From: Megascapheus bottae
Lineage: Eukaryota; Chordata; Mammalia; Rodentia; Geomyidae
Assembly (NCBI GenBank): GCA_024803745.1
Contig: JANJXV010000030.1
Coordinates: forward strand, 5,847,001-5,911,000
Direction: 5' to 3'
DNA length: 64,000 bases
The notes beneath the pieces are model-generated. The model made no database searches. It was not told where the DNA came from and worked only from the letters and a program-made list of their open reading frames with translations. Made by a program: the position numbers and the translations under genes. Below are positions 38,616-48,580 of this stretch, piece after piece (position 1 is the first letter of the stretch; each line of letters starts with the position of its first letter).

Positions 38616-41600
38616 GGTATCATAGAAACCCACCAGATACTGCTTGTGAAAAGTGGAGTCAAGGGGAATATTTAAGGGGAATAGCTATGGGGTAGTGGGA
38701 GGTCCTGAAAAACTATGTCACTCAGGAAACATGATGCAGTCTAGATGTGGTATTCTAGATGGGCTGCTCTAGACCCCCAAACAAGACAGAAGTGACATTT
38801 TAATAAAGGTACTTTAAATTAAGTATGGAATCCAGTCAGTGTCCTTAGATCTGGTGATGGGACAGGAAACTGAACATGACCTTCTGAATTCTCTTCATGA
38901 TTTTGTTCAGTGGCAAGGCCACACTAATTTTTTTACTCATACAAAAATCTAGTGGTTGAACTCTCTTAACTAGGTAAAAGCTAATTTTTCTTTCTGTTTT
39001 AGTCATTTGACATTTAATATACAGTAATATTTTGTAACAAGAAGTTGGTAGCTCTTAAAAAATCACTGACTCAAAGTTAGTTACTGTAATATCACTAAGG
39101 ATATTACAATACTAAAATATCATACTATAATATATACTATAATATCATACTATAATATACTATAATATTACTAAGGATCTTTTCTGGAACACATCTCTTG
39201 ATCTTAGAAAAATATTTTATAATCCAGTATTCTAAAATATGTTGATAATATCCAATATTTCTAAAAGTAAATGCCAATGTTATATACCTTATTGGCATTA
39301 TCCCCATGTCTATGTCTAATTTTGAAGGAATTAGCTCAGTTTATTCTTCCTTCCATGGAGCTCTCCCTCAACAGAAAACCCTGGGATTGAATGCCAAAGG
39401 GTTACCTTATTCTTTTCTCCACTCCATAAATAAGAATAACAGAATAGGTACCCAACCAACATTTTCGTCCCAACACATACATAAATGAGAGAGATTTCTA
39501 AGAATCATCTAAATAATAAATGATCATATAGTTCACCAGTAAATGTGTTAGTATCTAAACAATCACTTGACTTTTAGAGCCTGTAAGGAAATCAGCACAC
39601 TAAACAATGTTTCAGCTTTTAAAATAAATAAATTAATAAAAAAAAGTCCTGAAACAACACCTGAGATTTCAGTTGTCTAAATGTCTTGTTATTTGGATTC
39701 AAGTTTTCATCTACCACAATGTTAGCATTACAATTGAATGCACACTGCTAGATTTGGTGCTAAAGGAGGCAATAAATGGTTCAATGAATTTTCATGTTTC
39801 AAGTCCTGACTTGAATCCTTCTGTGATGAATATAACATCTTACACTTATCCATCTCAGAGAGCAAAATAAAATAAAATATCTTGGATAATCTTGAGCCTG
39901 GATTTCTTCTTAATACTTTAACATTATTTCCCTCTCTTTCAAACCTGCAATCATAGATTTCACTTAGGAATAATTTCTGAGTCTAGTCACATATGACACT
40001 AAGCCGGCGGTGAGAGTTCTAAGAAAAACTGAATTCAAATTAAGAAGACAATAGTATTTGAAATTAACTGGCTAAATTGTCGTATTTTGAAAGACTAACT
40101 ACCTTCTTGGGTACATCTTTATTTTTCAACAGACTTATACCTTCCAGAACAATGAACATAGTCTATTTATATTCACATACACTATACCTTCTTGTTAAAT
40201 TGTAATCTAAACATAGACCACAATAGAATTGCATGGATCTTGTGAGAAATCGCCTTCGTGTCCTAAAGTCGAAGTCTACTGTATCAGAATGTGCATTTAA
40301 CAAAATCTGGGGAAAGTGCTTGCAGAGAATCAAGAAAACTGTTCCCTGTTGCTGCTGTTATTTGAACAATGTTTTTTAAATCAGACTCCTCTATAAAAAA
40401 AATTCAAACTAGAGTTATTTTTATTATTACTTCTTACTCATTTATTTCATATATTCTTTCCAAATTACTATTTTCCATGGTGCCAAAAGCTTCTGCCTCT
40501 GTATTGGTTTCTGTCTTGTCTTTGTTAGATCATGGTCCCAGTGGGCTGGTTACTCAAAAGGCCTATGAGGTATGGAATTATATTTGCATAGTTTTAGTCG
40601 ATGATTAGTAAATCTTTTCATGTGATTTTAGGAACAAGCTTTCATTCAATAACTCTAGTCATATTTTCAAAACTGCTATTGTGAAGCTAGGTGAGAGGTA
40701 TTCAAGTGGATAAAAATTTCCTCAAAAATGTACAATATCTAAAACACAAAGCAAAATAATTCATATTGGGACATTGAACCCCACCCAATAGGAGAAGTTT
40801 TTTCTGCATATACGCATGTGTATTTTTAGAAATCCTTATTACAATTTTAATTTGCTGTCAAGAGCAACTTCCATGAAGATGAAACTATTTTATGATTCAT
40901 TTGCCAAGTGTGACTCTGACAGCTAAGACTAATTTAATCTGGGCTTTTCATTCATTAGTATTCCAAGAGAATCTGAAGGAGAGAGGAGTAACTCATTTTG
41001 TTTTATTTTTAGGATGAAGGCAATGATTTCCAGCTTCTCTGGGTTTGATTTTGGTTTGTTTTTATTTGTGTAGGGGGTTAACTACAATGCGCTGGTAGAT
41101 TAAGGGACTTTTACGATTCAACATAAAGAGCAATTACAAATGAAGGTGAATTCCAAGATTTCAGTCCTTTAGCCCTGTGCACCAATGACACACTGTCACA
41201 AGAGGCAGTAACATTTACCCTAGAAAAGAAATGTTTACTTCAAGCAGCGGTTGACATTTCAGGGCTTCTTGTGTGAATGTCAAGTAGTGTTTCAAACCAC
41301 TTTACCACATCCTCCTTGCAGCTCGGCTTTGGGGCTCGGGCCCAAATCAGATTACAGAGCTTCAGCTTGACCCTGGCTTCTTTTACTTTTTAGAAATGCT
41401 TAGTCAGGTCAGTGGGATGATGGCCGAGTGCATAAGAGACAGAGTTTTCTAGAAAGCAGAATACATTGTGGAATTTAGGGTGATGCTTTCTGAGGGCTAA
41501 GCCATCTCAAGGTGCCGCAGCAGAGGGGTTTGTCCTGTCTACAAGTCTGCACCTGCTATTGCTATAGAAGATGTTCCTGGCTAGTGGTTGATCACGACAT

Positions 41601-41843
41601 CCTTTTCCTTCCCCACATCAGTGGAAGCTGCTCTTTCCTTTATTCTGCATGACTGTATGCACATAATACACCATCCTCGTTACGTATAAAAATATCTATT
41701 CATCTTCTTTCTTTTCTGCCATCGTGGGACATGCTTCACATTCTCTTATCATAATCCCTGCAATAATATTGCTAGAATATTCATCTGATGCCACTTGCCA
41801 TTTTCATTTCTTTCACCTTTCAATTCTAGTCTAGGGAATTATT

Positions 41844-41915
41844 ACACACACACAGAAACACACACACGCACGCTTGCACACATGCACGCACACACATGCA
41901 CATGCGTGCACCTTG
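41844..41915 (+). repeat. Degenerate (CA)n/(CACG)n repeat
   Basis: Interrupted CA repeat with CACGCACGCTTGCACACATG variants. Confidence 0.85.
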
Positions 41916-43492
41916 TTTTTTTTTCCACTGAGAAGAATTATGAGTCCTGAGAGTTTATCATATGTTGAACATGTAAAATCTTCCGGACAGCTCCAACAAT
42001 TCTCCATGAGCTGTAATGGAAGGAAAGTACGGCACTACTCTGTGCCATGAATTTCACAATTTTAATCACATGATGATGTTAGTGTCACGTATATAGCCAT
42101 TCTGGTCTTTTCACTAAGCTGTGCATTTCTTATAATTGGTGTCCTATTGCATATAATAGGCTCAGAATAAATATAAAAAGTTGTTAGAAAAATTTGCATT
42201 TTAAAGCTTAAAATGAACAAATACATATAAAATATATAAGAATGTCTTCTCTCTTGCCTCTAAAAAACAGACACAAAAATCCCCAAATTATCATTTACTA
42301 GAAGCCAGACTCAGAGCCCTTAGATATACAAACATATGACACTATTTTTCCTTAATTGCAAGTTTCTTGTAGCTATTAATAGCAACCAAGAATCCCCCAA
42401 AGGGCATCTCAGATCATCATTTCTTGTTTAATTCTGCATTTTGTAATTAAATGACAAGTTCACATTTAATGCCTGGATAATTGACATCTCAGACTCCATG
42501 CAAGCCTCTCCTCTGCCTGTCCATAGCCTGGAAAACCTGCAGTTATGTCTGCAGCAACAGAAGTCACAACACAGAAAGTGGGGTGTTGCAAGTGCCTGTA
42601 CCACAGCCTATAGATCATATATGACTATCTGTAATGAACAACACCACTCCGCTGGGTTCTGCAGGGTGTCTTGTCAGCCTGCTGTTAGCAGCCAGTTACT
42701 CCCGTCACCAGTAGGCCTGTTCCTGAGTCTTGCTATCCACAGAGCCATCTTTGCTTGAGATCTCAAGGTCAAGTGTCAAGATCAAGGGCACATGACCTGG
42801 AGGTCACATGTCAGCCCGTATGGCCTAGTTTGTAGCCACTTGAGGTCCTCAACCCTGAGTAGTTTCTTTGGGGAAAAATATTTGCTCTTAACAATGGCTA
42901 AGATGCTCCAGCTCTCTAATTCTGCACAGATAAGGATAACTGGAACAAGTTACCTAAAAAAATAGAAATGGAAGGCGTCTTGGAAATAAACATCTTCTCT
43001 TTCATTGGGTTGGCCAGTTGCTGGGATGTCAGTAGAAAAAAAAGAGTAAGCAATAAGAATCTTCCAGAAAATCTAAGCCCTGGATATATCTCTGACTTTT
43101 ATATCTTCATAATATCTGGGTCATATCCATGGAGACAAAATTCAATTGCTCCTTCCGAGTGTATAAATATATGTGCTGTATTTTAGAGCCATGTATACAT
43201 TATAAAATGGAACTGGAATGTTAAGTAGAGCTGAAAAACTATCTTTCAGGGTTTTTTTTCCTTTTTCTCATTGAAATGGACTCTATAAATATTAGTTGTT
43301 GATGAAACTGCTTACTGCATTCAGAATTAAGAAATGAAGTAGCTTGGGGAAAGTAATGATATTTCTGTAGGCTCTGCTTAGATGTGAATACATGCACGCC
43401 TAATGGTTATGACTTTAAAATAAAATTGCCTGTATCACATTTAGTTTAGAGCCCAGGTAACAGTTGTAAAATGTGCTTCCTACCAGCGTTCT

Positions 43493-43540
43493 GCTCGCTC
43501 TCCCTCTCTCTCTTTCTCTCTCTCACTCTTCTTCTCTCTC
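43493..43540 (+). repeat. (TC)n pyrimidine tract
   Basis: CTCGCTCTCCCTCTCTCTCT and related units. Confidence 0.85.
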
Positions 43541-43812
43541 CTGTAATGAATTATTAAACATAACATTGGAATTTCATACAGATAATACTGTAGCAACCAG
43601 CTGTCAAACCTGATGCCATATCTTTTATGAATGATCTGGAAAAGGTAATGCTGTGAGTGGTTCATTGTAAATTCACCAGGCTTAAACTTAACAGCTATAA
43701 CAGCTCTTATTCCCAAACTGGGTAGAACAGCGACAATATGCTTGTGTTCTGCTCTCTACCCTTTAGCTATTTCTACTTGCCACACTTCATGCTCAGATTT
43801 GGAACAGAAAAA

Positions 43813-43858
43813 AGTATATATATATATATATTTGTGTGTGTGTATATATATATATATG
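43813..43858 (+). repeat. (TA)n-(TG)n-(TA)n compound microsatellite
   Basis: TATATATATATATA, TTTGTGTGTGTGTA, then TATATATATATATA. Palindromic ends can fold. Confidence 0.85.
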
Positions 43859-45870
43859 GCAGTCAGTAGTCCAGCTTGATTCTCCTTTTTTTCCAGGCAA
43901 ATATAGTTCTTTAGAGCATCCTCACTCCACAAAGCTAAGGGACTCTGATCTACTCTTCATGATGTCAGTAGATGCACTGTGGACTGACGAAAACCACACG
44001 TTATAAAGTTAGAGATTTCCCACAATAAAAATCAGAGTGTCCTTAGGTAGCAAGCACTTACTAAATGTTAAGCCATCACTGCTGTTGTTCCACACCATTT
44101 ACAGTTATAGGTCTGTTAGGCCAAAGAGCAAGATTGCAATTCCATTTGAAGAGTAATAAGTTACATGAGAACATGGAAATTATAAAACGGGACCACAACA
44201 GGGCTCCTGCTGGGGATACCTTCCTTCCTAAAGGGCCTAAAACGTGACTCATACTCCTGAAGAGATGGGACCCAAACCAACAATCGTGTGGATAATACAT
44301 GGGACTATAAAGTTTCGTTTCTAAATTCTGATGTCTGTGTCAGTTCATCATCTACTGTTTTGTGCCTGAACACTTAGGAGTGGATGCATTACCATTTGGG
44401 TCTACTGCCAGCCATCTTCACCTGATTTTTAATAGGATCTCGTGCATAAGGCCAAGAGAGCCAGACTGTCATCCTTCTGTTTACGCCTCCCTCTCAGCTA
44501 AGCTGTCAGGTGCACACCCCCCTGTTCTGCTTTCCTTGGTTAAGGTGAGGTCTTGCGGACATATTGTCTGGGCTGACCCTCAAACACAATTCTTGTCATG
44601 TCTGCCACGCAAGCAGATCATAAAATTATACACCACACCCGGTAGATTGTAGATTTTTTGATGGGATATCGAGATAAATGTAAATGTAAGCATGGATGGA
44701 TATTTAGTTCATCAGATTAAAGAAAAGGTGATTAAAGAAATAATTATCACTGAAAAGCTACTTTCCAAGAGCCTTTGAAGAATGTGGTGAATTTTGAACC
44801 TCGCCCTACGCACTGGGCAATTATAACTTGCTTTTAAAGCCACTAGGTTTTTTTTCTTCCTAAGACAAACTTTTAATACAGTATTTGATTTTCATGCTTG
44901 CTTAGCTAAACTTCTGACACTACTGTGACTCACATGCACACTGTTGTACATCATGTGGCCTCAAATAAAATAGTCTAGGGTTCGAGATAACCCTGCAACA
45001 TGCAATTGAGAATCTGATGACATTCTGCATTGTCAGATAAAATTTTTCTGTCTAGGGAGATGTTTTCTCTGTAACACAGATGTGTTTCTCAATGCCTGGG
45101 AACTTCCTCTTTCTGAAAATGTGTTGAGCCAACTGAATTTTTGAAGGAAATAATTATATCCTGCCTTTAGCTTTGCTGAAAAAGCATGCAAAACTTGCAA
45201 TCATGGTCTTTGTAAATGTGTTTTAAAGTCTGCCTGATGTTTATCATGTGAGGATGAATTGTAAAGCAACACAGTGCACAGGTTACCACTGACTTTGACT
45301 TATTAAAGAATTCAAAAATGCATAAAGATTTAAAGCAAGCATCTATGCCAACGTGGACATTATCATTAAAACCCAGAATTTGAAATTACTCATTTAAAGA
45401 AAAATATTCCCTTTCCCATTGGTTATTATTTGTACCGTGTACATCCTTAAACTATTCCTAGTGAAATAAAACTTGGGAGTACATAAATGGGTGACTCTGG
45501 TAAGAATATTTCTATTCGTATTCATATCTACAGTAGATGAGAGTTCTGTTTGCTCAGCATGTTTTTTCTTGGGTGGTCTGTTTCTCTGTTGATGTTGGCA
45601 GTCCAAACAGAAGTTGTGTCTCATTGGAATTTAAATTGAATTTCTCTCCTAATGAAAAATGTTGAGCACTTTTTCTTGTACCATTTGCTGTCTTAAATCT
45701 TGCATAGTATAGTGCCTACTCAAATCATTTGCTCCAGTTTCTTTTTTCACTATTAAATTTTGAGGTTTGTTATACATTCTGAATGCAAATGACGTAGTAA
45801 TCGTACAGTTGGCTAGCGTTTCATTTTAATATCTGAACTATTTCTTTTTTTTGGTGGGGAGGGGGAATAT

Positions 45871-45882
45871 GGAGACTTCCAC

Positions 45883-45913
<31 letters not shown>

Positions 45914-46100
45914 CAGTCCTGGGCTTGGGCTCAGGGCCTGAGTGCTATCCTTGGACTTTCTCAAGGCTAGAGCTCTACCACTTGAGCCACAGCACCACTT
46001 CCAGCTTTTTTCTATGTATGCGGTACAAGGGAATCAAACCTGGACCTAGGTGCATGCACTCTACCGCTAGGCCAAACTCTCCGCCCCTGGGGACTTCCAC
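45871..46100 (-). mobile_element. ID dimer SINE with a (CA)n tail, with target duplications
   Basis: The element (about 45914-46087) is antisense: CAGTCCTGGGCTTGGGCTCA ... CTACCGCTAGGCCAAACTCT. Its tail on the left is (TG)n at 45885-45913 instead of poly(T). Duplications TGGAGACTTCCAC / TGGGGACTTCCAC enclose both the microsatellite and the SINE, so the dinucleotide run is part of the inserted unit or grew from its tail. Confidence 0.9.
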
Positions 46101-46107
46101 GTTGAGC

Positions 46108-46300
46108 TACATCCCAACCTTCTGTTGGGTGTTGAGAAAGAACTCCCTCCTGAATAGCTGTTGGGTTAACAAATGTGCACTGCCACACCCAGCTTTTTAT
46201 TGTACTTTGAGATGGGTTTCTTACTAACTTTTCTGACTGAGCTGGCCTTGAACCTGGATCCTCCTGATTTCTAGCTAGGATTCCAGGCCTCTCAGGTCTC
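46108..46300 (-). mobile_element. B1-type SINE, antisense
   Basis: TTTGAGATGGGTTTCTTACT, then TGAGCTGGCCTTGAACCTGG and ATTTCTAGCTAGGATTCCAG are the reverse complement of a B1 (7SL-derived) unit. It abuts the ID dimer to its left. Confidence 0.72.
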
Positions 46301-46376
46301 TGAAAATTCGAGTGTGATACACACATCTAGGTAATCAAGTCTCTTCATCTGCGTTTGTTCACATTATACGGTCTGG

Positions 46377-46390
46377 CCACAAGGTGGCAA
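46377..46390 (+). promoter_or_regulatory. Weaker candidate CTCF site upstream of AKR1E2
   Basis: CCACAAGGTGGCAA matches 12 of 14 positions of the CTCF core (positions 5 and 14 differ). It lies about 2 kb upstream of the promoter CTCF match, on the same strand. Confidence 0.4.
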
Positions 46391-48254
46391 GAAAAACCAA
46401 GTTATAGAGACCATGTGTATTTGAAAAAGAGTGAAATATAACATTATATGGAATTTTCTCCCATATTAAGATCACCATTTTAATCATACAATTATTTTCC
46501 TTTAATTATACTTTTCAATAAATGAGCTCATCTTTATTCAAAGTATTTCCAAAGCTCAGGTAAAGTGCATTCTACATAATTATACACATTGTAAAGTTTC
46601 TCATATCTAACAACTTTATTAATTCCTCAGTAACTAACAATGAAAATATCACATTTTTGGCCTGTCAAATGGAATATAAAATGTCTTTTCTAGAGGAGCT
46701 CTGTAGCATTTCTTTTAAAGTTCCTTCTGCTCTGTCAAAGAAATATTGTTCAGATTCTATAAGCGGATATTGCTGCGTGTAATATTATGGTATTTCCTTG
46801 GAGCTTAATTTAGCCTTTTTAGCTTTCTCATTAGACAAAATAGGCTACCCTGACTTCTAAACAGCTTATTGATTGCTCATTTTGTTAAAAAAATGCATAT
46901 TTCCTATTAGGAAATCTGACCTTGACAGAACAGAAAAAGAAAGTATTTTGGATTGAAACAACTCTGGTTAGTAGCCTTCAGGGAGACTTTTGCATAAGCC
47001 AAGTCCTTTGGCTGTGGGGGAGGAAAGTCGAGTCAATCTTTGGAGCCAGGAGAGGTGTTTGAAACAATGCATTTTGTCTGTTTTTTGTTGTTCTTGTCGT
47101 TGTTTTTTGATACTTGCCTTCTAAGCAAAGAGAATCAATTCCTAGTTTCCTGAGTCAATGGCATTGTTAAAACAAATGACTCAAAGCAAGCATTAAAAAC
47201 CCAAGGCTTTATTTTGAGATAAGCCTGGCATAGCTGCCATCAGCGGAACAATTTTGGTTTGTCTGAAGCTTCAACGAATGCTGCCAGTTTTGTTGTGTCT
47301 CTCTCCACTTCAGGGGACTCCCTTTTCTCTTTCCAGGGCCTACCTGTCTGTCCAGACACAATGGAGCAGGAACTGCTCCAGTGTTTCTGCATTTCTCTTC
47401 CCTTCATCACCCCTAAACATGGGACAAATGCAGTGAAACTGCATCTTTTCCTCTTTGGTTCTGGAACGTGTGTGATTCCTGAATCCTGGGTTTGCTGAGG
47501 TGACACTGAACAAATTGCATTGCCATGACAGACAGCCAGGAACAAGCTGCAGCAGGGCTGCAAGTGAACAGTGGAACAAATGGCAGCAATACTCCAAGTC
47601 AAGCCTATGGAAGCTCCTGGGCAGGGAACGTCTACAGTCAGCCTAAAGTATTCACTGTCTGTTTTAACCTTCTCTACCTTGACAGCCAGGTAACAATCAA
47701 AATGCGCTTCTTTTCTCTCCAAAATTGTGCGAACAACATTTTGTGCATTTCTCCACAGCCTCACAGAGTTGGAAACAAAGTTGGTGGAGCAGCAGAAAAG
47801 AATACCTCTGACTTCTTTTTTTTTTTCAGTGTTTCTTAAGTATACAAAGGAGAGCTTCATGGTGGTATTTCTATATCTGAGTATACTTTGAACAAGTTCA
47901 TCCCTTCTATTATGCAGAATTACCTTCCTCTCGCCTCCTCTTTCTAACAGTATTTACCACCTTTCATTGTGTTTATATATGTGTGTGACCTATGTGCCAA
48001 ATATATATATATCGTGCAAATCTGAGATACGTGTGTAATTAATGTGAAATAGGAGATATATCGCATACAAAATACTAGATACACATATATATATCAGAAA
48101 ATATTATATGTAGAATGGAATATCCTATGGGATTGAGCAAGGATTCTATATATGAATATATATAGAGAGAGAGATATTATGTTGATCATATAGTAAGTGT
48201 GTAGTGCCGGGGTCTAGTCAACCTCCAGGGCCCTCTTCCTCCCTCTGCCCTTGG
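46391..48254. other. Upstream flank of AKR1E2, no gene assigned
   Basis: Unique sequence followed by TA-rich DNA. A 206-codon frame runs on - at 47240-47860; it lacks any recognisable domain and I do not call it a gene. Confidence 0.5.
47998..48178 (+). repeat. AT-rich low-complexity region just upstream of the CpG island
   Basis: Several TATATA blocks (48002, 48085, 48148, 48160) ending in a short GAGAGAGAGA run. Sharp composition change into the island at about 48230. Confidence 0.7.
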
Positions 48255-48364
48255 CCCTGAAATCTCACCTACATTCAAGGCGCGCTGCAGCTCCGCGCTC
48301 CTCCCCTGGGCCGCATCCCGGGGAGCCGGGAGGCAGACGGCACCGCCCCACACCGGGACGCCAG

Positions 48365-48457
48365 CCAATCACAGAGCCGTTCATTCTTTTGCCCAACCCA
48401 CCAGGGGGCGCTCCCTTCCAGCCAATCGGCGCTCTCTCCGCCGGCAGTCCCACCAAT
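48365..48457 (+). promoter_or_regulatory. Triple CCAAT-box array
   Basis: CCAAT at 48365, 48422 and 48453, each followed by CA/CG-rich context (CCAATCA, CCAATCGG, CCAATCAG). Spacings are 57 and 31 bases. NF-Y recognises CCAATCA/G, and multiple same-strand copies are common in its target promoters. Confidence 0.65.
48398..48411 (+). promoter_or_regulatory. Candidate CTCF site in the AKR1E2 promoter
   Basis: CCACCAGGGGGCGC matches the 14-base core CCASYAGRKGGCRS at every position. It lies between the first and second CCAAT boxes, about 130 bases before the ATG. Confidence 0.7.
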
Positions 48458-48541
48458 CAGGAGCCCGCATCGCCGCGCTTCCGGGAACGTCGGCCCGGCG
48501 GTCTCGGTGGTGGACTGCGCGGCGCGGGGACGCGGGGCGCC

Positions 48542-48580
48542 ATGGGGGACATCCCGGCTGTGGGCCTGGGCACCTGGAAG
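48542..48580 (+). CDS. AKR1E2: AKR1E2 exon 1 (coding part)
   Basis: Codes residues 1-13 ([13 protein letters not shown]), the first beta strand of the barrel. It ends in phase 0 at AAG|gtgacg. It lies inside the CpG island. The frame is also open upstream to an ATG at 48251, but the conserved family N-terminus marks 48542 as the start. Confidence 0.93.

Larger units (their letters stand above)
34651..45868. other. Long intergenic stretch, no gene seen
   Basis: About 11 kb with almost no recognisable SINEs or L1, only the simple repeats listed separately. Open frames up to 158 codons (36645-37121, minus) carry no known motif. The low density of young repeats is itself noticeable. Confidence 0.55.

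Noticed and set aside
45886..46326. 113- and 104-codon frames on both strands
   Set aside because: They read through the ID dimer and B1 SINEs and the TG microsatellite.
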